Source: Nitrospira sp.
Lineage (GTDB): Bacteria > Nitrospirota > Nitrospiria > Nitrospirales > Nitrospiraceae
DNA length: 64,000 nt
Assembly: GCA_020846195.1 (NCBI GenBank)
Contig: JADLEJ010000009.1
Span: 62,001 to 126,000 of the forward strand
Reading direction: 5' to 3'
Made by a program: the position numbers and the translations under genes. Position 1 is the stretch's first letter, and each line of letters opens with the position of its first letter. The notes below the pieces were generated by a model that did no database searches, was not told where the DNA came from, and was given only the letters and a program-made list of their open reading frames with translations. This document shows, piece by piece, positions 23,798 through 31,577 of this stretch.

Positions 23798-24142
23798 ATG
23801 AATAGTATCGGACAGAATATGCCGGGTCCCTCGGAAGGCCAAGAGAAGCGTGCCATTGAGGCTGTCATTGGGCGAGCCTTTACCATTCATCTGTGGGAAG
23901 ACCGTACTCGCGGCGAGCAATGGGTTCCGAGCTACAACACCACAGCATTGACGCTTGTGGACGATCGGTTTCTCCGAGTCGCCAGTAATAACGCGGTCGA
24001 GAACGGTCAGCGCATATTCGAGTTTCAGGGGGTGCTGCCTGGGACTCACGAGTTACTGTTCGAAAAACGCATGGGATGGAAATTCACGTCGGAAGATCGC
24101 CGGATATTTCTGATCCAGGTCTCGCCAGCCGGGAAGGGCTAA
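23798..24142 (+). CDS. chagasin-like (inhibitor family I42) protein
   Basis: 114 residues, no signal peptide. The chagasin signatures can be aligned but are degenerate: EDRTRGEQW stands where the family has ENPTTGYxW, and the C-terminal loop KRMGWKF stands where RPW normally occurs. The intervening beta pattern (RIFEFQGVLPGTHELLFEK) is typical. Family members inhibit papain-like cysteine peptidases. With the weak loops I would call it a chagasin-fold protein that may or may not inhibit. It is 56 bases after the Rieske gene and 5 bases before the transaminase, likely co-transcribed. Confidence 0.65.
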   Translation: MNSIGQNMPGPSEGQEKRAIEAVIGRAFTIHLWEDRTRGEQWVPSYNTTALTLVDDRFLRVASNNAVENGQRIFEFQGVLPGTHELLFEKRMGWKFTSEDRRIFLIQVSPAGKG

Positions 24143-24147
24143 TCGCT

Positions 24148-24987
24148 GTGCCGGATATTGCGTTTATCAATGGGCAATTTCTTCCCTGGCATCAAGCCAC
24201 CATCTCGATTGAAGATCGCGGGTTTCAGTTTGGCGATGGCGTCTACGAAGTCATCAGGACCTATCGCGGCCGTCCGTTCGAAGTGGATGCGCATCTCAAT
24301 CGGCTCGACCGTAGTGCCAGAGAGCTGAGTCTTGCACAGCCATATGCCAGGGGCCAGTGGACGGAGTGGATTCAGCGGGGAGTCTGCGAGGCTGGATATG
24401 CTGAGGCCAAGGTTTATATCCAGATCACTCGCGGGGTGGCTCCGAGGGACCATGCGTTTCCGTCAAACGCGGCTCCAACTGTGGTGATGACGATTCGCGA
24501 GTTGGCGCCGTTCCCGATAAAGACGCGGGAGGCAGGGGTCGTTGCCAAGACCTGTGAGGATTTGCGCTGGGGGCGTTGCGATATCAAGAGCGTGAATTTA
24601 CTGGCCAATGTATTGGCCCGTGAAGAGGCGAAGCGGGCCGGGGTGTTTGAAGCGATTTTGGTGAAAGACGGTTTGGTCACGGAAGGGTCTGTTAGCAATG
24701 TGATGGCCGTTCAGGCAGGGACGGTGGTGACGGCTCCGGAAGGCCCAAGAATTCTCTCAGGCGTGACACGCACAGTGGTGCTGGATCTGGCAAGGGCGGC
24801 GGGAATTCCGGTGCGTGAAGAGTTTATTTCGGTCGAGTCGCTCTATGCCGCGGACGAAGTGTTTCTTACCGGGACAACCGTAGAAGGACTCCCCGTGGTG
24901 CAGGTCGATGGCCGGACGATTGGGGCTGGGCACCCTGGGCCAGTTGCCAAGGTGCTGGCCTCCCGTTGGGCGACCTTGACAGGGTAG
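24148..24987 (+). CDS. D-amino-acid transaminase (class IV PLP aminotransferase)
   Basis: 279 residues from a GTG at 24148. The fold-IV motifs are FQFGDGVYEVIRTYRGRPFEVDAHLNRL at the N-terminus, the PLP lysine in CDIKSVNLLANVLAREEAK, and VTEGSVSNV, with the phosphate-binding LSGVTRTVVLDLA. The DIKSVNLL lysine segment and the VYEVIRTYRGR start fit the D-alanine aminotransferase (Dat) group, which interconverts D-alanine and D-glutamate for peptidoglycan. A branched-chain aminotransferase is possible but less likely because the usual large-subfamily motifs are absent. Cytoplasmic. Regulation is not apparent. Confidence 0.85.
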   Translation: MPDIAFINGQFLPWHQATISIEDRGFQFGDGVYEVIRTYRGRPFEVDAHLNRLDRSARELSLAQPYARGQWTEWIQRGVCEAGYAEAKVYIQITRGVAPRDHAFPSNAAPTVVMTIRELAPFPIKTREAGVVAKTCEDLRWGRCDIKSVNLLANVLAREEAKRAGVFEAILVKDGLVTEGSVSNVMAVQAGTVVTAPEGPRILSGVTRTVVLDLARAAGIPVREEFISVESLYAADEVFLTGTTVEGLPVVQVDGRTIGAGHPGPVAKVLASRWATLTG

Positions 24988-25032
24988 TCCCCCTTGCTTT
25001 GACGGGGGGGCCATGTTAAGGTGCCGTCGCTG

Positions 25033-25059
25033 AAAGTGGGCTTATGCCCACTTTTTTGT
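25033..25059 (+). terminator. terminator-like leader hairpin before rimP
   Basis: A 9-bp stem (AAAGTGGGC / GCCCACTTT) with a 4-base loop, followed by TTTTTGTTT. It lies 37 bases before the TTG start of rimP. It may terminate the upstream transaminase transcript or attenuate the nusA operon. Confidence 0.75.
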
Positions 25060-25095
25060 TTGGGCAGATGTACCGCAGCGTTAAAGGATACCGCG

Positions 25096-25587
25096 TTGAG
25101 TATTCCGGAGCATGGATCCCGGTCTTCCATTGATCGGATTCAGGAACGTCTTTCTCCGATTCTCTGGACGCTAGGGTTGGAATTAGTAGACGTGGTGTGT
25201 GTCGGGCAAGGCTCCCGATCCGTTGTCCGAGTGCTGATCGACAAGCCCGGTGGTGTCACCGTTTCAGATTGTGAGCGGGCCCATGTGGCAGTCGGTCCGG
25301 CGCTGGATGTAGCCGATCCGTTTCCCCACGCCTATACGCTTGAAGTGTCCTCACCCGGGCTCGACCGCCCGTTCAAGCGGCTCCAAGATTATCAGCGCGC
25401 GGTCGGGAAGCGGGTGAGCGTTAAGCTGAAGCAGCCGCTTGACGGCCAATGGCGCATTATCGGAGAGTTAGTGCAGGTGGATGAGGATGCGATGGTTTTG
25501 GCAGTCGCGTCGAAGCCTGCCGCGACGCACACGATGAAATTGGATCGCCACACGGTCGCGGAAGCCCGGCTGGTGATAGAGATCTAG
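25096..25587 (+). CDS. rimP: ribosome maturation factor RimP
   Basis: 163 residues from a TTG start at 25096, which has AAAGGA upstream. A longer reading from 25021 would pass through the terminator-like hairpin and add residues unlike the family. RimP N-domain: IDRIQERLSPILWTLGLELVDVVCVGQGSRSVVRVLIDKPGGVTVSDCERA. C-domain: YTLEVSSPGLDRPFKRLQDYQRAVGKRVSVKLKQPLDG. RimP assists 30S subunit maturation. First gene of the rimP-nusA-infB operon, as in most bacteria. Confidence 0.88.
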   Translation: MSIPEHGSRSSIDRIQERLSPILWTLGLELVDVVCVGQGSRSVVRVLIDKPGGVTVSDCERAHVAVGPALDVADPFPHAYTLEVSSPGLDRPFKRLQDYQRAVGKRVSVKLKQPLDGQWRIIGELVQVDEDAMVLAVASKPAATHTMKLDRHTVAEARLVIEI

Positions 25588-25640
25588 ACCGTGGCCTGGA
25601 GCGGCCGCAGTCCCGCACTGATCGAGCAGGAGCCTAATGT

Positions 25641-26792
25641 ATGAACCGAGAATTAATCGCAGTCATCGATGAGATCGGTCGCCAGAAAGGCATCGACAAG
25701 TCCCGCGTCATCGGGGCCATCGAATCGGCCCTTCAAACCGCCGCTAAAAAGCGATTTGGGCAGGCTGAGAACATTCAAGTCGAAATCGACTCCAAGACCG
25801 GCGAGATCTCTGTGGTCTCGAAGAAGACCATTGTCGATCATGTGAGCAATCCGAAAGCGGAAATCTCGCTTCAGGAAGCGCGCCAGCTCGACAGCGAAGC
25901 GGAGGTGGGCGATGAAATCGGCTCACTCATCGAAATGGATGAGCTTGGCCGCATTGCCGCGCAGACGGCGAAGCAGGTGATCTTCCAGAAGGTGCGCGAA
26001 GCCGAGTGGGAAGCGGTTCAGAAAGAATATTCGACCCGGCAGGGCGACCTCGTCAACGGCATTATCCTCGGCATGGAACGGCGGAATTATCTAGTGGATT
26101 TGGGGAAAACAGAAGCGATTCTCCCGATTCAGGAGCAGATCCCCCGCGAGACCTACCGGCGCGGCGATCGAGTGAAGGCGATGTTGCTGGAGGTGCGCCG
26201 AACGCCGAAGGATGTCCAGGTGATTTTGACCAGGAGCCATCCGCAATTCGTCTCGAAGCTGTTCGAGCTTGAAGTCCCCGAGGTCATGGAAAAGATCGTG
26301 GAGATTAAGTCGATCGTCCGAGAGCCGGGCGATCGTACGAAAATTGCGGTCACCTCGCGCGAGAAGGCGGTGGACCCGGTCGGCGCCTGCGTTGGCATCA
26401 AGGGATCGCGTGTGCAGGCGGTGGTCCGCGAGCTGCGGGGCGAGAAGATCGACATCATCACGTGGACGCAGGATCCTCGCGTGTTCATTGCGGAGGCGCT
26501 GAACCCGGCTACGATTGAAAAAGTCGGCATCGACGACGAAAAGAAGTCCGCGTTAGTCGTGGTGGCCGATTCGCAGCTGTCACTGGCGATTGGCAAGAAC
26601 GGGCAGAACGTGCGCTTGGCGGCCCGCCTGACCGGATGGAAGATCGACATCATCAGCGCGACGGAATACGAAAAAGAAAAGGTGGAGCGCGACAAGGAAA
26701 TCAAGGCTGCGATGGCCGATGAGGCCGAAGCGCAGCGGTTGCAGGAAGAGGCCCGGCAAGCCGCTAGGGCTGAAGAAAACGAATCGAACTAG
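25641..26792 (+). CDS. nusA: transcription termination/antitermination factor NusA
   Basis: 383 residues. The N-domain (ELIAVIDEIGRQKGIDKSRVIGAIESALQTAAKKRFG) is followed by an S1 domain (GDLVNGIILGMERRNYLVDLGKTEAILP) and two KH domains (GACVGIKGSRVQAVVRELRGEKIDII, then SLAIGKNGQNVRLAARLTGWKIDI). The protein ends with a short charged tail and lacks the C-terminal acidic repeats of Proteobacteria, which matches the short NusA of many other phyla. It binds RNA polymerase and controls pausing. Start ATG at 25641 after AGGAGCC. Confidence 0.95.
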   Translation: MNRELIAVIDEIGRQKGIDKSRVIGAIESALQTAAKKRFGQAENIQVEIDSKTGEISVVSKKTIVDHVSNPKAEISLQEARQLDSEAEVGDEIGSLIEMDELGRIAAQTAKQVIFQKVREAEWEAVQKEYSTRQGDLVNGIILGMERRNYLVDLGKTEAILPIQEQIPRETYRRGDRVKAMLLEVRRTPKDVQVILTRSHPQFVSKLFELEVPEVMEKIVEIKSIVREPGDRTKIAVTSREKAVDPVGACVGIKGSRVQAVVRELRGEKIDIITWTQDPRVFIAEALNPATIEKVGIDDEKKSALVVVADSQLSLAIGKNGQNVRLAARLTGWKIDIISATEYEKEKVERDKEIKAAMADEAEAQRLQEEARQAARAEENESN

Positions 26793-26807
26793 AATCGAGT
26801 TGAACTA

Positions 26808-29390
26808 GTGTCTGCAATGCGCGTCTATGAATTAGCGAAGAAGCTGGGGATGGAGAACAAAGATCTCATCCCTGAACTCAAGAAGATGGGTGTGCCTGTC
26901 GCCTCTCACAGCAGTGCGCTCGACGACGACACGGTGCAAAAGGCTCTGGATAAACTCAGCCCGAAAGCCAAAGGGGCCGCGAAGGCGAGTGGGAAGGCGT
27001 CAGGCGACGATGTGGTCGGGAAAGCACGCGACACTGAGATGAAGCACGAGGGGGGGCATGGCGCCAAGGCGTCTGCTTCCAAGGCGACGACGGTTGAAGA
27101 GCCGGCAAAAACGGACAAGCGGCGCATCCTCATCAAGCGCAAGAAGGAAGATGAGCCTGTTGTTGAGGCGAGCGCTTCTCCTGCGCCGCCGACGAGCGAG
27201 GTCGAGGCCCTGCCCCTTGCGGCAACGGCTGTTGCGCCTCCGGTGGTAAGCGAGCCTGCTGCCCCCCCACCTGCGCCTCTTCCGGAATTGCCTGAAATCG
27301 GAACGATCCTTGCGGAGCCGCCGACTCCTCCTGTCCAGCCGGTCGTTGCGAAGCCAGCAGCGGTGGTGCCTGGGGTAGCGATGACGCCGGAAGCGCTCGC
27401 CGCAAAAAAGAAAAGTTTGGCGCTGGAAGCAATCGAAGCAGAAGGGCTCAAGGAAAAGCTCAAAAAGGCGAAAAAGACCGGCCGTCCGAAAGAAGAGCCC
27501 GATGTGAAGCATCGCGAAGATGCGGCCCGGTGGCAGGATCTTCGTGCGATTCCGACGGTGCAGCGCCGCGATGATCGGTCCCGGCATCTCCACCATAGTG
27601 CGCCATCGGAAATTACCAAGCCGCGCCGAAAGAGCGTCAAGGTGACAGTGGGAACGACGGTCAAGGAATTTGCCGAGCTGATCGGCCAGCGTCCGGCCGA
27701 CATCGTTCGAAAGCTGATGGATATGGGGCAGATGCTCACCTTCAATCAGCCGATGAACATGGATGCGGCGTCGATGATTGCCGATGAGGCCGGCGTCAAA
27801 ATCGAAATCTCCGTCGAAAAGGCTGGCGACGAACTTCTGGAGGCCGTGGTGCAGGCGGGAGAAGGCGATGAGCGCCTGGAGTCCAGACCGCCGGTCGTCA
27901 CGATCATGGGCCACGTCGACCACGGAAAAACGTCTCTCCTGGATGCCATCAGGCAAACGAAGGTGGCTGAAGGCGAAGCCGGCGGAATTACCCAGCACAT
28001 TGGCGCCTACACGGTATCGGTCCACGACAAGCTGGTCACCTTCCTGGATACGCCGGGTCACGAAGCCTTTACCGCCATGCGCTCGCGTGGCGCGAAAGTC
28101 ACGGACATTGTCATTCTCGTCGTGGCCGCCGACGATGGCGTGATGCCGCAGACGATTGAAGCGATTAACCATGCGAAAGCGGCCGGGGTGCCACTGATTG
28201 TGGCGATGAATACAATCGACAAGCCCGAGGCGAATCCAGACCGGGTGCGCAATGCGCTCTCCGAGCATGGACTGATTTCAGAGGCTTGGGGCGGCGACAC
28301 CATCATGGTGGAGGTATCGGCCAAGCAGAAGACCGGTCTCGACACGCTGCTCGAAATGATTTTGCTTCAGTCGGAAGTGTTGGAGTTGAAAGCCGATCCC
28401 CATCGTCAGGCGAAAGGTACGGTCGTGGAGGCCAAGCTTGAGCGGGGCCGCGGCCCTGTTGCCACGGTGCTCGTGCAGAACGGCACGCTCAAAGTGGGCG
28501 ATGTGTTTGTGGTCGGCACGTTCAGCGGCCGCGTTCGCGCACTGCTCAACGACCGAGGCGCCAAGACGCAGCAGGCGACGCCGTCGATTCCCGTCGAGGT
28601 GATTGGGTTGCCGGGCGTGCCGTCGGCGGGCGATGTGTTTCAGGTCGTCTCCGACGAGCGAGTGGCGCGAGAAATCGCCGATGAGCGGGCTCAGAAGCAG
28701 CGCACGGCGGAACTCGCGGGGCAGGCGAAAGTCTCGCTCGACGATCTCTTTGCCAGAATTAAAGAAGGGTCGGCGAAGGAGCTGGCCATCGTTCTCAAGG
28801 CCGATGTGCAAGGTTCCTCGGAAGCGCTGGCGGCGGCGGTCGAAAAGCTGCCGACTCCTGCGGTCAGGATCCGAGTCATTCACAACGGTGTCGGCGGGGT
28901 CACGGAGTCCGATGTGCTGCTGGCAGCCGCCTCGCGTGCGATTATTATCGGGTTCAATGTCCGTCCTGAACCGAAGGCTGCGTCTTTGGCCGAGCAGCAA
29001 GGCGTGGATGTTCGTTTGTACACGATTATTTATGAAGCGCTGTCCGATATTAAGGCGGCGATGGAAGGGTTGCTCGATCCCACGCTCAAGGAGCGGTCGC
29101 TGGGCCGGGCGGAAGTGCGCCAAGTCTTCACGATTCCCAAGGCCGGGGTTGTGGCCGGGTCTTATGTTGTCGAGGGAACGATCTCTCGAGCGGCCATGGG
29201 CGTGAGGCTCCTTCGAGACAATGTGGTGGTCTACGAGGGTCGGCTCGGGTCGTTGCGCCGCTTCAAGGATGATGTGCGCGAAGTGCAGCAAGGCTACGAG
29301 TGCGGAATCAGCATCGAGAATTTTAACGACATCAAGGCTGGCGACGTGATCGAGGCCTACACGATCGACAAGATCGCCGGGAAGCTCTAA
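26808..29390 (+). CDS. infB: translation initiation factor IF-2
   Basis: 860 residues from a GTG; the alternative ATG at 26817 begins [11 protein letters not shown]. An IF2-N module is followed by a long Ala/Pro/Lys-rich linker (about 60-260), a second IF2-N-like module ([21 protein letters not shown]), and the G domain with GHVDHGKTS (G1), DTPGHEAF (G3) and SAKQKTG (G5). Domains II-IV complete the C-terminus to [15 protein letters not shown]. It delivers initiator tRNA to the 30S subunit. The G4 motif reads NTID where NKID is usual, so guanine specificity may be reinforced elsewhere. Co-transcribed with nusA, the gap being 15 bases. Confidence 0.95.
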   Translation: MSAMRVYELAKKLGMENKDLIPELKKMGVPVASHSSALDDDTVQKALDKLSPKAKGAAKASGKASGDDVVGKARDTEMKHEGGHGAKASASKATTVEEPAKTDKRRILIKRKKEDEPVVEASASPAPPTSEVEALPLAATAVAPPVVSEPAAPPPAPLPELPEIGTILAEPPTPPVQPVVAKPAAVVPGVAMTPEALAAKKKSLALEAIEAEGLKEKLKKAKKTGRPKEEPDVKHREDAARWQDLRAIPTVQRRDDRSRHLHHSAPSEITKPRRKSVKVTVGTTVKEFAELIGQRPADIVRKLMDMGQMLTFNQPMNMDAASMIADEAGVKIEISVEKAGDELLEAVVQAGEGDERLESRPPVVTIMGHVDHGKTSLLDAIRQTKVAEGEAGGITQHIGAYTVSVHDKLVTFLDTPGHEAFTAMRSRGAKVTDIVILVVAADDGVMPQTIEAINHAKAAGVPLIVAMNTIDKPEANPDRVRNALSEHGLISEAWGGDTIMVEVSAKQKTGLDTLLEMILLQSEVLELKADPHRQAKGTVVEAKLERGRGPVATVLVQNGTLKVGDVFVVGTFSGRVRALLNDRGAKTQQATPSIPVEVIGLPGVPSAGDVFQVVSDERVAREIADERAQKQRTAELAGQAKVSLDDLFARIKEGSAKELAIVLKADVQGSSEALAAAVEKLPTPAVRIRVIHNGVGGVTESDVLLAAASRAIIIGFNVRPEPKAASLAEQQGVDVRLYTIIYEALSDIKAAMEGLLDPTLKERSLGRAEVRQVFTIPKAGVVAGSYVVEGTISRAAMGVRLLRDNVVVYEGRLGSLRRFKDDVREVQQGYECGISIENFNDIKAGDVIEAYTIDKIAGKL

Positions 29391-29416
29391 GTCGCAGAGC
29401 CAGTGGGTGCGGTGAC

Positions 29417-29707
29417 GTGGCTGGGATGGTCGTGGGCGTCTGCACGGTCGAACTGTGGATTCCGGAGAGTCAGTCGCTCAAGGACAAGCGGCAGGTCTTG
29501 CACAGTGTGAAAGATCGCCTGCGCGGCAAGTTCAACCTCTCCATCGCCGAAGTAGACGGGCAAGACCTCTGGCAAAAAGCGGTGCTCGGGATGGCCTGCG
29601 TGGCGAATGACGGGAATTACGTCGAACAGGTCATAGAGCAGGCGCTCAACGTCATTAAAAGCATGCCGGCCATTGAACTTGTTCGCGTGCATCGGGAGCT
29701 GTTGTAA
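29417..29707 (+). CDS. DUF503 family protein
   Basis: 96 residues from a GTG; the ATG at 29426 is also possible. The sequence GVCTVELWIPESQSLKDKRQVLHSVKDRLRGKFNLSIAEVD, followed by DLWQKAVLGMACVANDGNYVEQVIEQAL, is the DUF503 signature (YlxP-type). These short ferredoxin-like-fold proteins sit between infB and rbfA in many genomes and are suspected to help ribosome assembly; the biochemical role is unknown. The 26-base spacing after infB and the 5-base distance to the next reading frame place it in the operon. Confidence 0.88.
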   Translation: MAGMVVGVCTVELWIPESQSLKDKRQVLHSVKDRLRGKFNLSIAEVDGQDLWQKAVLGMACVANDGNYVEQVIEQALNVIKSMPAIELVRVHRELL

Positions 29708-29769
29708 GGCGCATGCGGGTGAAGTTGGGAAGAAGTCGTCAAGAAGGGCGGGCGTGCGACAGGTGGGCG

Positions 29770-30195
29770 ATGTCCAAAACGACATATAAGCGATCGGACC
29801 GGGTCGCCGATCAGATCCGCATGGAAGTGGCGGATATCTTGATGCGCAAGATCAAAGATCCGCGCGTGCGGACGGTCACCGTGACGGATGTCGAGCTGAC
29901 GGCGGATTTACGGATTGCCTATATCTTCGTGACGACGATGGAAACCGAGCAGGCTGAACGCGACGTGTTTGTCGGATTGTCGAAGGCCTGCGGATTTGTC
30001 CGCGCTGAGCTGGGACGGCGGCTGGCGCTCCGGTATTTGCCGGAAATCGTGTTCAAGCGAGATGAGACCGGGCCGCGCGGCGACCGGGTCATGAAATTGC
30101 TCGATGGGTTGCAACCGCATGAGGCCGATCAAGCCGCATCCGAGAACTCCTCCGGCCAGGTTGAGTTGATTATCCCTCCGATGAGAACGAAGTGA
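29770..30195 (+). CDS. rbfA: ribosome-binding factor A
   Basis: 141 residues from the ATG at 29770 (MSKTTYKRSDRVADQIRMEVADILMRKIKDPRV), preceded by AGGTGGGCG; the upstream in-frame ATG at 29713 is ignored because it adds non-family sequence. Single KH-like fold: VTVTDVELTADLRIAYIFVTTM and LRYLPEIVFKRDETG. RbfA acts in late 16S rRNA processing on the 30S subunit. The stop TGA shares its last base with the TruB start (TGATG), implying translational coupling. Confidence 0.92.
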   Translation: MSKTTYKRSDRVADQIRMEVADILMRKIKDPRVRTVTVTDVELTADLRIAYIFVTTMETEQAERDVFVGLSKACGFVRAELGRRLALRYLPEIVFKRDETGPRGDRVMKLLDGLQPHEADQAASENSSGQVELIIPPMRTK

Positions 30196-31142
30196 TGGCG
30201 CCGGTGGCGGAAGGGCGGCAGAAGACTCGTGTGGGCGATGGCGTGCTCATCGTCAACAAAGAGGCCGGTTGGACGTCTCACGATGTTGTGGCGAAAGTGC
30301 GGGGCCTGTTGGGCGGAGCGAAGGTCGGCCATGCCGGCACGCTGGATCCCGCGGCGACGGGTGTGTTGCCGTTGCTGATTGGAAAAGCCACGCGCGTGGC
30401 GGAATATCTGGTGGGTTGGGATAAGGAGTACCGCGCGGTTTTGAGGCTGGGTGAAACGACGGATACGCAAGACGCGACCGGGACGGTGCTTCAGCGGGTC
30501 GAGACGGCTGGAGTGGAAGCCGAGATTCTTGACGGCGTGGTGGCTCGGTTTCGCGGGCCGCAAAAGCAAATGCCTCCGATGTATTCGGCGGTGAAAGTGG
30601 CCGGCCGGCCGTGGTATAAGTCGGCGCGCGCCGGAGAAACTGTTGAGCGGGCTGAGCGGGACATCGTCATTCACGAGCTCGAAGTGACGGCCGTGAACGG
30701 CCGCGATATCGCCTTGCGAGTCGTTTGCTCAAAAGGAACGTATATTCGTACGTTGTGCGCCGATATGGGGCAGGCGCTGGGCGTCGGCGGACACCTATTG
30801 TCGCTTGCGCGCACGCGCGTTGGGTCGCTGGCAATCGAGCAGGGGCTGACCGTTGAGCAGATCGCGGCGCACGTGGCAATCGGGTCGGTTGACTCTGTCC
30901 TCTTGACGCTGGACCGGGTGCTGGCGCAGTTGCCGCAGGTGACGGTAACGGCGGAACAGGCCGCGCGTGTGCTGCACGGCGCGCCGATAGGATGTGCGAG
31001 TATGGATAGGCACCCAGCCGCGTCGTCTGTTCGCCTGAAGGATGAGCAGGGGCGGCTATTGGCAATTGGAACATGCGATGGACGGGATAACGGGTCGATC
31101 AAAATCGACAAAGTGTTAGTCGGCGGTGAATCACTCAATTAA
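30195..31142 (+). CDS. truB: tRNA pseudouridine-55 synthase TruB
   Basis: 315 residues from the ATG at 30195; a GTG at 30192 would add one codon. The catalytic Asp is in KVGHAGTLDPAATGVLPLLIGKATR. Other family motifs: DKEYRAVLRLGETTDTQDATG, MYSAVKVAGRPWYKSARAGE, and SKGTYIRTLCADMGQALGVGGHLLSLARTRVG. The C-terminal PUA-like region is short. It makes pseudouridine 55 in the T-loop of tRNAs. Part of the rbfA-truB-rpsO-pnp order found in many bacteria. Confidence 0.95.
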   Translation: MAPVAEGRQKTRVGDGVLIVNKEAGWTSHDVVAKVRGLLGGAKVGHAGTLDPAATGVLPLLIGKATRVAEYLVGWDKEYRAVLRLGETTDTQDATGTVLQRVETAGVEAEILDGVVARFRGPQKQMPPMYSAVKVAGRPWYKSARAGETVERAERDIVIHELEVTAVNGRDIALRVVCSKGTYIRTLCADMGQALGVGGHLLSLARTRVGSLAIEQGLTVEQIAAHVAIGSVDSVLLTLDRVLAQLPQVTVTAEQAARVLHGAPIGCASMDRHPAASSVRLKDEQGRLLAIGTCDGRDNGSIKIDKVLVGGESLN

Positions 31143-31163
31143 GAGGCAGAAGGAGTACGCGTC

Positions 31164-31433
31164 ATGGCCTTGTTGAAGGAAGCAAAGACGGAGTTAATCA
31201 AGCAGTATCGCCAGCACGATACGGATTCGGGATCCCCCGAAGTTCAGATCGCGGTGCTGACCAACCGGATTACCTATTTGACCGAGCATTTCAAGCTGCA
31301 CAAGAAGGACCACCATTCGCGGCGTGGTCTCTTGCAGCTGGTCGGACGGCGGCGCCGGTTGCTCGACTATCTGCGCGGCGTCGAGGAAGCCCGCTATCGC
31401 GCGGTCATCGAACGACTCGGTATCCGCAAGTAG
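31164..31433 (+). CDS. rpsO: 30S ribosomal protein S15
   Basis: 89 residues, full length, ATG preceded by AGAAGGAGT. The family signature is clear: [54 protein letters not shown]15 binds the central domain of 16S rRNA early in 30S assembly. It is followed by a stem-loop region and pnp, an arrangement typical of many bacteria. Confidence 0.97.
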   Translation: MALLKEAKTELIKQYRQHDTDSGSPEVQIAVLTNRITYLTEHFKLHKKDHHSRRGLLQLVGRRRRLLDYLRGVEEARYRAVIERLGIRK

Positions 31434-31456
31434 TCGGCAGAGAGACGGACGCAAGC

Positions 31457-31483
31457 CGCTGTCGCACAAGGTGTGCGACAGCG
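31457..31483 (+). promoter_or_regulatory. stem-loop 1 between rpsO and pnp
   Basis: A perfect 11-bp stem, CGCTGTCGCAC / GTGCGACAGCG, with loop AAGGT, 23 bases after the rpsO stop. There is no T-run, so it looks like an RNA-processing or stability element rather than a terminator. Confidence 0.7.
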
Positions 31484-31507
31484 CAGAATGCATGTCGCAC
31501 AGGTGAA

Positions 31508-31543
31508 CACGGAGATGCGCTCGCGCGCGAGCGCATCTCTGTG
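31508..31543 (+). promoter_or_regulatory. stem-loop 2 (long palindrome) in the pnp leader
   Basis: A near-perfect 36-base palindrome centred at 31525/31526. The core AGATGCGCTCGCG / CGCGAGCGCATCT is extended by CACGG / CTGTG with one G-U pair, giving about 18 paired bases. It lies 34 bases before the pnp start, where other bacteria carry an RNase III-cleaved hairpin used for PNPase autoregulation. Confidence 0.75.
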
Positions 31544-31577
31544 GGCATCTGTGGGACCAACCTGGAGGAAACCATAG

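Noticed and set aside
25021-25096. Longer rimP reading starting with GTG at 25021
   Set aside because: The extension crosses a terminator hairpin and encodes residues with no RimP similarity; the TTG at 25096 fits the family N-terminus.
27000-28268. A 422-codon minus-strand frame opposite infB
   Set aside because: Low-complexity and Arg/His-rich translation; infB is certain on the plus strand.
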